Position numbers and translations under genes: made by a program. Shown piece by piece: positions 7,406 through 14,892 of a stretch of DNA of 32,411 nucleotides. The DNA is from Gammaproteobacteria bacterium (GTDB lineage: Bacteria; Pseudomonadota; Gammaproteobacteria; Steroidobacterales; GCA-2729495): assembly GCA_013001905.1 (NCBI GenBank), contig JABDLC010000033.1, positions 1 to 32,411 on the forward strand, in the 5' to 3' direction. A model generated the notes under the pieces. The model made no database searches and was not told the origin of the DNA. It saw only the letters and a list, made by a program, of their open reading frames with translations. Numbering within the stretch: position 1 is the first letter of the stretch; each line of letters begins with the position of its first letter.

Positions 7406-8606
7406 TCAGAATGTCGATCCGCCGGTTGCGGGCGCGACCGTCAGCGGTCTCGTTGTTAGCAATCGGACGCGTCTCGCCATAACCAACCGCCGCAATGAGA
7501 TTCGGCTCGATGGGGTTGTCCCGGAGAATGCGCGCCACAACTTCCTGCGCGCGGTTCTGTGACAGCCGTTTGTTGACCCGGTCGCTGCCTTTGGAATCGG
7601 TGTGACCTTCGACCACAATTGATGCGCCGGGATAAATGGCCAGCATCTTTTTGACCTTCGCAAACAAGATGTCGTAGTTCGCGCCGATTTTGGCGGAGCC
7701 GGTGTCAAAACGCAGCCCGGTCAGCCGTGCAACAATCGCATCCGACTGGCGAAAGATATCGGCTTCATCCGGTTCGAATAACGACTTGGCCTGCTCCAGT
7801 TGCTCGCGCACGCGGGCTTGTTTTTCCAGCTGCATAACAAGCTCACGGCGCTCGGCGGTGGCACCGCCCAGTTGTTCATCGAGTAGCCGGATCTCATCCT
7901 CGAGCGCGGCTGCGAACGCTCGTGTGTCATCAAGGTCTTCGCTCAGCCGCTGCTCGCTTTCCCGCATCCGGGTAATTTCTGCAACCAGATCATCGCGGGC
8001 GCTGTCGCGGTCCTGATCCGCTTCCTGCGGCACACCGGCAGCTGCCTGCAGTTTCCACAGGTCGCCGGCGCGCTCGAGCACCAGGTCTTCGACCTCCGGT
8101 TTCTTGCGCGCGATCTGAATGATTTGCATAGCGAGTCGCGCCGTTGCCTCGGACTCGTCGGCCAGATCGGTCGCCAGTTCGAGATTAGTGCGGTCATTCA
8201 CCAGTGCCGCATTGGCGTCGGCCAGTAATTGTTCAGCCCGCTGCAGTGTTCGCGGTGCGTAGCGTTTGGCGCGTTCAGCACGGGCTTTTTTGATCGCGGT
8301 GCGTGCTTCGTCCAGCACAGTGTGTTGAATAGCCTGCAGTTCCGCGGCGTCAAACAGACGTGCTGCCCTGGCCCTGCGTTCGGCTGCCTTTTCGGCTTTG
8401 CCCTGACGGGCATCGCGTCGCGAGCGGCTCAGTTCTTCTTCGCCGTCTTCAAGCAGGTCGGTGGCGTGTTCAGCTGCCCCGGCGGCGATGGCGGCCAGGC
8501 GCGCGGTTTCTGCGACCGAAAGATTATGTTCTTCCGCGCTCAGCCCCGAGCTTGCGCTGAGCAGGGCGAATATCAACAGCGTGGCGCAACGGCGGTGGTT
8601 CAGCAT
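7389..8606 (-). CDS. OmpA-like peptidoglycan-binding protein with DUF4398-like coiled-coil region
   Basis: This 405-residue exported protein has a signal peptide of about 24 residues (LLIFALLSASSGLSA). A long Ala/Glu/Arg-rich helical region (about 25-285) contains a YAPRTLQRAEQLL segment typical of DUF4398 and heptad-like coiled coil. A C-terminal OmpA domain (about 296-403) follows. In that domain GHTDSKGS and NKRLSQNRA supply Asp337 and Arg352, spaced as in the diaminopimelate-binding pair of other OmpA domains, so it should bind peptidoglycan in the periplasm. There is no beta-barrel and no lipobox. The start was chosen at the Met of the signal peptide, with an AAGGG site upstream. It is divergent from the 65-aa gene. 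A structural role linking envelope layers is inferred. Confidence 0.9.
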   Translation of the reverse strand: MLNHRRCATLLIFALLSASSGLSAEEHNLSVAETARLAAIAAGAAEHATDLLEDGEEELSRSRRDARQGKAEKAAERRARAARLFDAAELQAIQHTVLDEARTAIKKARAERAKRYAPRTLQRAEQLLADANAALVNDRTNLELATDLADESEATARLAMQIIQIARKKPEVEDLVLERAGDLWKLQAAAGVPQEADQDRDSARDDLVAEITRMRESEQRLSEDLDDTRAFAAALEDEIRLLDEQLGGATAERRELVMQLEKQARVREQLEQAKSLFEPDEADIFRQSDAIVARLTGLRFDTGSAKIGANYDILFAKVKKMLAIYPGASIVVEGHTDSKGSDRVNKRLSQNRAQEVVARILRDNPIEPNLIAAVGYGETRPIANNETADGRARNRRIDILIRPLD

Positions 8607-8712
8607 GCGTTGTATCCCTTGTCCTCTGTGGTGTGTGCCTGCTTTTACATTATGCACGGAAACTGTGGATTCGCTCACAGAATTGCCGGGGTTGGCTGTC
8701 TAGTCTGTACCC

Positions 8713-8910
8713 ATGGCTACCAAGTACTACACCCGCTTTTTGCTGCAAGCCCATGACGATCAAGACGTCGATGAGTACAGCGGCGTTGTGGAGGTAAAGA
8801 GTGCCCCTGATGCGGTGCTTGAGCCCAGTCAGATCGAAGCGTTGCTGGCTAGCAGCTTTGATCTGGAATCGGAACAGATTCAGCTGCTGAACTGGTCGCC
8901 ACTGCACTAG
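8713..8910 (+). CDS. Small hypothetical protein (65 aa)
   Basis: I do not recognise this 65-residue acidic protein. It has no signal peptide or membrane span and no Cys. It looks like a compact alpha/beta protein, beginning with a strand (YYTRFLLQAH) and containing a DAVLEPSQIEALLASSF helix. The evidence that it is a real gene is indirect. It fills the space between a divergent start and a near-perfect intrinsic terminator 30 bp after its stop, and it has normal codon use. No obvious ribosome site precedes the ATG. It could be a monocistronic unit or, less likely, an expressed leader. Confidence 0.6.
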   Translation: MATKYYTRFLLQAHDDQDVDEYSGVVEVKSAPDAVLEPSQIEALLASSFDLESEQIQLLNWSPLH

Positions 8911-8940
8911 CCACCGAATTTTAGTCTTCCCCCTGTACTT

Positions 8941-8967
8941 GCCCGGTCTTTGACCGGGCTTTTTTTT
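8941..8967 (+). terminator. Rho-independent terminator after the 65-aa gene
   Basis: A perfect 8-bp stem (GCCCGGTC / GACCGGGC) with a TTT loop is followed by eight T residues. It lies 30 bp after the stop of the 65-aa gene and reads in the plus direction. It is the clearest intrinsic terminator in the window. Confidence 0.93.
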
Positions 8968-8995
8968 AAATGACGCCGGGGTTTCGCGCCGCTCA

Positions 8996-9030
8996 GCGGC
9001 GCAGAAACGCCAAACGGCGGAATTTACATG
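8996..9030 (+). repeat. 35-bp direct repeat, copy 1
   Basis: The first of two identical 35-bp copies begins GCGGCGCAGAAACGCC and ends GGAATTTACATG. Copy spacing is 84 bp. Overlapping the left edge is a GCGCCGC-TCA-GCGGCGC inverted repeat. Immediately right is a hairpin of 11 pairs with one G-T wobble (arms 9028-9038 and 9042-9052). The copy lies between the terminator and lipA. Confidence 0.85.
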
Positions 9031-9079
9031 GGGGAAGCAACGCTTTCCCCATGCGGTGAATCGAGCGCGGCGTCTAAAT

Positions 9080-9114
9080 GCGGCGCAGAAACGCCAAACG
9101 GCGGAATTTACATG
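9080..9114 (+). repeat. 35-bp direct repeat, copy 2
   Basis: This is identical to the copy 84 bp to the left. It is again followed by an imperfect hairpin with a GCTTTCC right arm (about 9113-9135), although the hairpin sequence has diverged. Stem changes partly keep pairing through wobble pairs. The copy ends 63 bp before the lipA start. Confidence 0.85.
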
Positions 9115-9177
9115 TGGAGAGCACTGCTTTCCATGCGCACCTGCAGACTCCCCGAAATCATGCCAGAATCGCCGTCT

Positions 9178-10191
9178 ATGGCGAATCTCAAGGGCATCCC
9201 GATCGTGACCGAGGGCAGCAATGCTCGCGTGGAGTCCGGTACCAAGTACCGGAACAGCGTCGGCGTGGCCGCGATCAAGGACGGCGTAAAAAAGCATCGC
9301 AATGCGGCGCCGCCCAAGCCCGGCAAGCCGCGCTGGCTGAAGGCAAAAATACCGACCGGCGAGGCGTTCGCGGAAGTGCGTCGCAATGTGCGGGAGCACC
9401 GTCTTGCCACGGTATGCGAAGAATCCATGTGTCCGAACATCGGGGAGTGCTGGAATAACGGTACCGCGACGATCATGCTGATGGGCAGTGTGTGCACCCG
9501 CGCCTGCCGCTTTTGTGCCGTTGATACCGGCAATCCACAGGGCTGGCTGGATGCAGAGGAGCCTGCCAACACCGCGCGATCTGTTGAGTTAATGAGCCTG
9601 CGATATGTCGTGCTGACGTCCGTTGACAGGGATGATCTGGACGACGGTGGTGCGGCTCACTATGCGGCGTGTATCCGTGCCGTCAAGGAGCGCAACCCGC
9701 AGACCGGGGTCGAGGCGCTGACCCCCGATTTCAGTGGTGACCCGGACGCCGTGAGTACGGTTGTGACCGCCGGGCTGGATGTATTTGCACAGAATGTAGA
9801 GACGGTGGAGCGACTGACAGCACGGGTGCGTGATCCGCGTGCCGGTTACGCCCGCACACTGGACGTGCTGGCGACCGCGAAGCGCGTCGCCCCGAAGGTG
9901 CTGACTAAAACGAGTCTTATGCTGGGTCTGGGTGAACGTGAAGATGAGTTGCTGCAGACGATGGATGATCTGCGCGCAGCGCAGGTCGACATACTGACGC
10001 TGGGTCAGTACCTGCAGCCGACCGCCAACCACCTGCCGGTAGAGCGCTTCGTATCACCCGATGAATTTGCGCGGTTGCGCGAGGAGGGCCTGCAGCGCGG
10101 CTTCATGGAGGTCGTCGCGGGTCCGCTGGTACGTTCGAGTTATCGGGCTGACCGCGTTTTCGAAAAGAATAATGCCGGGCTGCAGGCGTAA
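9178..10191 (+). CDS. lipA: Lipoyl synthase LipA
   Basis: LipA is a radical-SAM enzyme that inserts two sulfurs into protein-bound octanoyl chains, making the lipoyl cofactor of 2-oxoacid dehydrogenases and the glycine cleavage system. The 337-residue product has both iron-sulfur sites. The auxiliary, sacrificial cluster is bound by Cys80, Cys85 and Cys91 ([12 protein letters not shown]). The SAM cluster is bound by Cys106, Cys110 and Cys113 (CTRACRFC). The C-terminal RSSY (319-322) supplies the serine ligand. The frame is open further upstream through the repeats, but homologous sequence only starts well after 9178. No ribosome site is evident before the chosen ATG. LipB, the usual partner, is not in this window. 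The N-terminal 50 residues are basic and variable, as in other LipA proteins. Confidence 0.97.
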   Translation: MANLKGIPIVTEGSNARVESGTKYRNSVGVAAIKDGVKKHRNAAPPKPGKPRWLKAKIPTGEAFAEVRRNVREHRLATVCEESMCPNIGECWNNGTATIMLMGSVCTRACRFCAVDTGNPQGWLDAEEPANTARSVELMSLRYVVLTSVDRDDLDDGGAAHYAACIRAVKERNPQTGVEALTPDFSGDPDAVSTVVTAGLDVFAQNVETVERLTARVRDPRAGYARTLDVLATAKRVAPKVLTKTSLMLGLGEREDELLQTMDDLRAAQVDILTLGQYLQPTANHLPVERFVSPDEFARLREEGLQRGFMEVVAGPLVRSSYRADRVFEKNNAGLQA

Positions 10192-10222
10192 CGCAGTTGC
10201 CGACAGACTAAAAGGGAGTTTC

Positions 10223-11230
10223 ATGGAGTTTTTCTACGAGTACGGCATGTTCCTGCTGCAGGCGGTGACTATAGTCCTGGCAATCGGCGCAGTCGTCGCT
10301 GTGATCGCAACGGCTTCGCGCGGGGATGAAAAATCCGGCGGGCTGAAGATCGAAAATCTTAACGACAAGTACCGTGATATGGCAAACGCACTGCGTAAGG
10401 CGGTGCTCAGCAAAAGCCAGTGGAAAGAAGTCGAGAAGCAGCAGAAAAAAGCCGCCAAAGACGCGGGCAAAAAAGCTGACGATGAGCAGAAGAAGCGCGT
10501 GTTTGTGCTGGAGTTCAAGGGCGACATTCGCGCCACCGCAGTTGAGTCTCTGCGCGAGGAGGTCAGTGCGGTGGTGTCCGTGGCCGGTCAGAACGACGAA
10601 GTGGTCGTGTGCATCGAAAACGCCGGCGGCGCGGTGCAGGATCACGGGCTGGGCGCATCACAACTGCAGCGCATCCGCGATCACGGCATCCCGTTGACGG
10701 TCATCGTCGATAAAGTGGCTGCGAGCGGAGGCTATCTGATGGCGGCGCTGGCCGACCGTTTCGTCGCGGCGCCGTTTGCGATTATCGGTTCGATCGGTGT
10801 GCTTGCACAGATACCTAACTTTCACCGGTTTCTTGAAGATCGCGGTATCGATTTTGAGCAGATCACTGCCGGCAAGTACAAACGTACGCTGACCATGTTC
10901 GGTAAAAACACGGAAGCGGACCGCGAGAAGACGCGGGAAGAGCTTGAGGAAGTGCACACCTTGTTCAAAAACGCGGTTTCGGAACACCGTCCGTCGATGG
11001 ATATCGAATCGGTAGCGACCGGCGAGCACTGGTATGGCACGCGCGCACTGGAGCTGGGTCTGATCGACGAACTCGGCAGTTCGGATGATTACCTGATGAA
11101 GGCGGCGGACGACGCTGACATTTACAGTGTGACCTGGAAGGCCCAACAGAGTTTTATACAGAAATTGCAGGGCGCCATGACCGCGGCGCTCGCGGCGGTG
11201 GGCTTCGAGACCCGGCCACCGCTGGGCTAG
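10223..11230 (+). CDS. sohB: Inner-membrane serine peptidase SohB (S49 family)
   Basis: SohB is a periplasm-facing membrane peptidase of the SppA/S49 family, thought to degrade signal peptides or misfolded envelope proteins. The 335 residues start with one membrane anchor (about 9-31). A highly charged Lys/Glu-rich linker (about 60-92) comes next, then the S49 fold. Ser168 in VAASGGYLMA is the expected nucleophile. Lys220 in AGKYKRTL is the general base, 52 residues later, as in single-domain SppA enzymes. GSIGVLAQIPNF lies between them. The start has an AAAGGGAG ribosome site. The length matches E. coli SohB (about 350). The gene follows lipA by 31 bp and precedes an M48 peptidase, giving an envelope quality-control neighbourhood. 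Confidence 0.94.
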   Translation: MEFFYEYGMFLLQAVTIVLAIGAVVAVIATASRGDEKSGGLKIENLNDKYRDMANALRKAVLSKSQWKEVEKQQKKAAKDAGKKADDEQKKRVFVLEFKGDIRATAVESLREEVSAVVSVAGQNDEVVVCIENAGGAVQDHGLGASQLQRIRDHGIPLTVIVDKVAASGGYLMAALADRFVAAPFAIIGSIGVLAQIPNFHRFLEDRGIDFEQITAGKYKRTLTMFGKNTEADREKTREELEEVHTLFKNAVSEHRPSMDIESVATGEHWYGTRALELGLIDELGSSDDYLMKAADDADIYSVTWKAQQSFIQKLQGAMTAALAAVGFETRPPLG

Positions 11231-11281
11231 CCACGCGGTATTGGCTGCAACCAATAGCAGCGGAGCTTGTCCAAACAGTTG

Positions 11282-11295
11282 ACAGCCCGGGCTGT
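11282..11295. promoter_or_regulatory. Perfect 14-bp palindrome overlapping a TTGACA box
   Basis: ACAGCCCGGGCTGT is a perfect inverted repeat overlapping TTGACA (11279-11284), upstream of the M48 peptidase gene. A wider TGACA...TGTCA symmetry surrounds it. No good -10 lies at 16-18 bp, so it is only a candidate operator or promoter part. Confidence 0.3.
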
Positions 11296-11340
11296 ATGTC
11301 AGCACCAACGATCAACACGCTTATCCGGAGGGGCGAAGCG

Positions 11341-12084
11341 ATGCAAAAATTTTTATTGCTAGCGGCGGCATTCATTCTGACGAGTTGCGTCACACCGGCG
11401 CAGTTGCAACAGGCATCTGTTGCCGAATTCGCGAAAATGCGCGAGGAGCTTGATGTATCTGAGAATGCAGCTGATCGTGCGTTCGTGCAGTGCGTCGCCG
11501 ATGCGCTGATTGTGCAGCTCGAGGAGCCGTATCGCAGTTACGACTGGGATCTGGAGTTGTTTGAGGATGATGCGATCAACGCGTTCGCCATGCCGGGCGG
11601 CCAGATCGGCGTGTTTACCGGGCTGTTCAAAACGGCCACGAATCAGCATCAGCTGGCAGCGGTGATGGGCCATGAGATCGCCCACGTGACGAGCGGCCAT
11701 TCGCTCAAACGCGCCAACAGTCAGGCAGCGACCCAGGTGGGCATCCTGGTCGGTGCGATGGCCAGCGAAGCAGTGCGCAACAATGCCGGGCTTATCGTGC
11801 TCGGCGCGCAACTCGGTCTGCTGTTGCCGTATGGGCGTGCCCAGGAAAGCGAGGCGGATATCGATGGTCTCGATCTGATGGCACAGGCAGGATTCCGGCC
11901 GGATGCGAGTGTCGAGCTCTGGCGCAACATGGCGGAAGAGAGCCCCCGCTCGATGCCGCAGTTTTTGTCGACGCACCCGTCCAGCGACACCCGTATTGAG
12001 CAGCTTCAGGCGCGTTTGCCGGCTGTCGAGCCCGTTTACGAACAGGCACGTGCAGCAGGTCTGCGGCCTGACTGCAGTCGCTGA
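11341..12084 (+). CDS. M48 family metallopeptidase lipoprotein
   Basis: This 247-residue lipoprotein has a short signal peptide and an LTSC lipobox with Cys16, so it should be anchored in the envelope, probably at the outer membrane. The zinc-peptidase core is complete. VMGHEIAHVTSGH gives His111, Glu112 and His115, and the downstream ESEADIDGLDLM (169-180) supplies the third ligand. FAMPGGQIGVFTGLF before the motif is typical of the YcaL/LoiP/BepA-like group, which cleave misassembled outer-membrane proteins. There is no TPR domain, unlike BepA. The ATG is chosen for its strong GGAGGGG site and lipoprotein signal over an ATG 45 bp upstream. It sits between SohB and an L,D-transpeptidase, consistent with envelope maintenance. 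Confidence 0.92.
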   Translation: MQKFLLLAAAFILTSCVTPAQLQQASVAEFAKMREELDVSENAADRAFVQCVADALIVQLEEPYRSYDWDLELFEDDAINAFAMPGGQIGVFTGLFKTATNQHQLAAVMGHEIAHVTSGHSLKRANSQAATQVGILVGAMASEAVRNNAGLIVLGAQLGLLLPYGRAQESEADIDGLDLMAQAGFRPDASVELWRNMAEESPRSMPQFLSTHPSSDTRIEQLQARLPAVEPVYEQARAAGLRPDCSR

Positions 12085-12098
12085 ACCGGGCCGGCCTG

Positions 12099-12104
12099 TA
12101 TAAT
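12099..12104 (+). promoter_or_regulatory. Candidate -10 element (TATAAT) abutting the L,D-transpeptidase start
   Basis: A consensus TATAAT lies six bases before the ATG, with no Shine-Dalgarno sequence between. If used, transcription would begin at or next to the start codon, giving a leaderless mRNA. No clear -35 is seen. The same CCTGTATAAT decamer occurs at 22944-22953. Confidence 0.4.
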
Positions 12105-12110
12105 CCGCGC

Positions 12111-13169
12111 ATGAATGCAGTGCGCGTTATCCGGGCAACGCTAGTGTCAGGTGTGTTCGCCGGCCTGTTGTCCGGTTGCGCGGGCCTGAACGATTTGCTG
12201 GAGCGCGGTCGTTCCGGTTCCGGCAACCCGCCGATTATCAGTGACCAATTCCTGCTCAATCCCGGGCAAAGTGTGATCGGCGAATTGCAGGTCATTGAAG
12301 CCAACGATCAAGATACCTTTGTCGATATCGCCCGTGCCTATAACCTGGGTTACGACGAGATACTTGAAGCAAACCCCGGCATTGACCCGTGGTTGCCCGG
12401 CGCGGGCACAGCGATTGTGTTGCCGACGCGCTTTATCCTGCCGGATGCACCCCGTGAAGGCATCGTGATCAATATCGCCAGCAAGCGATTGTTCTATTAC
12501 TTCCCGAAGGATGAAGACGGCATCGGTGCGGTGCTGACGCACCCGATCGGTATCGGCCGCGAAGGCAGCGCGACACCGCTGGGGGAAACGACGGTTACGG
12601 CAAAAGCACCGAATCCTGCCTGGTTTCCCACCGCATCAATCCGGCGTGAATACGCGGCGGAAGGCAACCCGCTGCCGGCCCGCGTCCCACCCGGCCCGGA
12701 TAATCCGCTCGGCAAATTCGTGCTCAAGCTCGGTATGCCGTCGTACCTGATTCACGGCACCAACCGCCCGGCCGGTGTGGGTATGCGGGTCAGCCACGGT
12801 TGTGTGCGGTTGTTCCCGGAAAACATTGCCCACCTTTATGAACTGGCGCCCGTCGGTACCAAAGTCACCATCGTCAATCAGCCGTTTTTGCTGGCGTGGG
12901 ATGGTGAGGAATTACTGTTTGAGGCGCACGCGCCGCTTGTTGATGATGAGCGCGACCGCATGGCCGGGCTGCCTGCCGCCGTGGAGCAAATACTGGCGGA
13001 ATCGGGCAAGGCCGGCGAAGCCGACGCGGAGCTGACCGAAACGATTGCCAGCGAGGCGCTGGGCATACCGTTGCCGTTACTTGGCAAAAATAGAGGGGAG
13101 CCTCCTGTCGAGATCGCGATGTCGGTGAATAATCTGGTTGCACACGCGGAGGTCGATAGGGCAAACTAG
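12111..13169 (+). CDS. L,D-transpeptidase lipoprotein (LysM + YkuD)
   Basis: The enzyme should form 3-3 peptidoglycan cross-links or attach a lipoprotein to the cell wall. The 352-residue product has a signal peptide with an LLSGC lipobox (Cys23). A LysM-like peptidoglycan-binding segment (about 57-108, with IARAYNLGYDEILEANPGID) follows. The YkuD catalytic domain (about 116-255) has IHGTNRPAGVGMRVSHGC, with catalytic Cys231 in SHGCVRL and His215. The domain order is that of the ErfK/YbiS/YcfS/YnhG group, but those are usually soluble periplasmic enzymes, so lipid anchoring is worth noting. About 95 residues of acidic tail follow the catalytic domain. No ribosome site precedes the ATG. The sheath-like gene begins 32 bp downstream. 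Confidence 0.94.
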   Translation: MNAVRVIRATLVSGVFAGLLSGCAGLNDLLERGRSGSGNPPIISDQFLLNPGQSVIGELQVIEANDQDTFVDIARAYNLGYDEILEANPGIDPWLPGAGTAIVLPTRFILPDAPREGIVINIASKRLFYYFPKDEDGIGAVLTHPIGIGREGSATPLGETTVTAKAPNPAWFPTASIRREYAAEGNPLPARVPPGPDNPLGKFVLKLGMPSYLIHGTNRPAGVGMRVSHGCVRLFPENIAHLYELAPVGTKVTIVNQPFLLAWDGEELLFEAHAPLVDDERDRMAGLPAAVEQILAESGKAGEADAELTETIASEALGIPLPLLGKNRGEPPVEIAMSVNNLVAHAEVDRAN

Positions 13170-13201
13170 TTTCAATCCGCGAAGGACCGTGGAACCATTA
13201 C

Positions 13202-14779
13202 ATGTCGCAAGGCTTTGATCACACGGAAGGTGATGCCGGGCTGCGCAGTCTTACTCAGGCTGAGCAGATTCCTGTCGACGGCGAATCCCTGACTGCTTTT
13301 GTTGGCCCCGCACCCCGCGGCCCGGTCGATCATGCGGTATCGGTTAACGATGTGGAGACTTTCGACAAAGTCTTCGGTCTGCCGGACTATCACTGTCGCA
13401 TGGGGCTGGCCATCCGGCAGTTTTTTGCCAATGGCGGTCGCAGTGCCGTCGTGGTGCGCGTCAGTTCCAATCGTGAGCACAATATAATTACGCTGCCTGC
13501 CGGTGACAGCGCACTCGTGTTGGAAGCGCGCAATCCGGGGCCGCTCGAATTTCTACGGGCATCAATTGATTACGATTCGATTCCGAGCGATGAGGAGCGG
13601 CGCTTTAACATCGTGATTCAGCGACTGCGCGCACCGGACTCAGCATGGATCGACGAGCAGGAGTATTTCCGTAACGTAACGGTCAATCCGGAGAGTCGCG
13701 ACTACATCGGCAAAGTGCTGAGCCAGTCCCCGCACGTGCGTGTCATCGGCAAACCGCCGGCGAAGCGTCCCGACCTGACGATTCGACCCGGGTCCGTTAA
13801 AGAGTCCGGCTACGTTGCGGCCCTGACCGGTCTTACCCGCAGCCCTGCACCGACCGACTATGACCTCATCGGTTGCAGCGAGTCCGGTACCGGGCTGGCC
13901 GCGCTGGAAACTGTGCAAGACATCGCACACGTCTGCCTGATATCCGGCGCACCGCAAGCCGCGCTGGGTCCGGTAGCGATGTTCGCTGCAGATTCGTTTT
14001 GCCGCACCCGTCAGGCGCTGCTGGTCGTTGATCCGCCGGAGCGCTGGCAGACAGCTGAGGATGCGATTGCTGATCAGCGCCGCTCGGAATTTGCCAGCCC
14101 CAATGTACTTACGTGGTTTCCGTGTGTGCAGTTGCGCAGCGCCAGCGGCGACCGTTCGCCGGCCAGCGCCACCGGGGCGGTAGCGGCGGCACTCGCTGAA
14201 CGGCAGCGTAACCGCGGTGTTGAGCATCTGTATGACGAGCCGTACACGATGTTGCGGGGCGGCTTGCGTCTGGCCACTGAGGTGAGCGCGGATGACAGCA
14301 AACGGCTGGCGCGTGTCGGCATCAGTACGCTGGCCCGGCGCAGTGCACTGCACGTGCAGTTGCGCGGCAACGTCACACAGTCACGTCATGCCAACCTGAT
14401 TGGTGGCGGCGATGATCTGATGCTGCGAAGTGAAGCACTATTCATACTCAGGCGTATACGCCTGGGCACGCGCTGGGTAACCGGCAACGAATCCACGCCG
14501 CGGCTGTGGCGTGAGCTGCACGAGCAGCTGGCAGAATTCATGACAGCGCTGCATGAAGCAGGTTTGCTGGCCGGTGCCGGTGGTGAAGAATCCTGGTTTG
14601 TCCGCTGTGATCACGACACCAATCGCGGTCTGGTGCCGCGTAAGGGTGCGGTCGGATTTGTCGTCGGTATGGCGCTGCGTAAACCCGGCCAATACCTTAC
14701 GGTGCGGTTTCAGCAGAGTCCGTCCGTGTGCTGCATTACCGAGCTGGGCTGGCAGACGGACCTCGCGCTGGCGATGTAA
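13202..14779 (+). CDS. Contractile phage-tail sheath-like protein, solitary
   Basis: This 525-residue protein resembles tail sheath subunits of contractile phage tails and related injection systems. Near the N-terminus, TAFVGPAPRGPV (31-42) and AIRQFFANGGRSAVVVRV (70-87) match the conserved sheath N-terminal domain. The C-terminal part (about 360-515) matches the sheath interlocking domain, including the LGTRWVTGNESTPRLW region near 420-435 and SWFVRCD near 463. The middle (about 90-250) is divergent. No signal peptide or membrane span is seen, so it is cytoplasmic. No tube, baseplate, spike or ATPase gene is nearby. It follows the L,D-transpeptidase gene by 32 bp on the same strand. It could be a relic, a domesticated structural protein or a part of a dispersed system. 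Confidence 0.85.
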   Translation: MSQGFDHTEGDAGLRSLTQAEQIPVDGESLTAFVGPAPRGPVDHAVSVNDVETFDKVFGLPDYHCRMGLAIRQFFANGGRSAVVVRVSSNREHNIITLPAGDSALVLEARNPGPLEFLRASIDYDSIPSDEERRFNIVIQRLRAPDSAWIDEQEYFRNVTVNPESRDYIGKVLSQSPHVRVIGKPPAKRPDLTIRPGSVKESGYVAALTGLTRSPAPTDYDLIGCSESGTGLAALETVQDIAHVCLISGAPQAALGPVAMFAADSFCRTRQALLVVDPPERWQTAEDAIADQRRSEFASPNVLTWFPCVQLRSASGDRSPASATGAVAAALAERQRNRGVEHLYDEPYTMLRGGLRLATEVSADDSKRLARVGISTLARRSALHVQLRGNVTQSRHANLIGGGDDLMLRSEALFILRRIRLGTRWVTGNESTPRLWRELHEQLAEFMTALHEAGLLAGAGGEESWFVRCDHDTNRGLVPRKGAVGFVVGMALRKPGQYLTVRFQQSPSVCCITELGWQTDLALAM

Positions 14780-14892
14780 CCCGCATTCCGGTTTTGTCAT
14801 CCGGTGCGGTAGTCTGATCGTATACACTCATCAGATATATTAATTCCATACAAACAAAATCTAGCCCCAACCAGAATTCCCGGAGAGAGGAC

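Noticed and set aside
9028-9177. An earlier start for LipA inside the repeat region
   Set aside because: The extra 50 residues are encoded largely by repeat and hairpin DNA and do not resemble LipA.
8650-9399. A 249-codon minus-strand frame showing a repeated peptide
   Set aside because: The repeated peptide is just the translation of the 35-bp DNA repeat. The frame also runs antisense to lipA and to the 65-aa gene, and crosses the terminator.
11239-11256. TATTGG-CTGCAA-CCAATA inverted repeat after sohB as a terminator
   Set aside because: The stem is only six pairs, AT-rich, and no T run follows, so intrinsic termination is not supported.
10658-11308. A 216-codon minus-strand frame opposite sohB
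   Set aside because: It is the antisense of the S49 catalytic region and has no motif of its own.
13202-14779. Prophage or complete contractile injection system around the sheath-like gene
   Set aside because: No integrase, terminase, tube, baseplate, ATPase or att-like repeat was found in the window; flanking genes are housekeeping or envelope genes.
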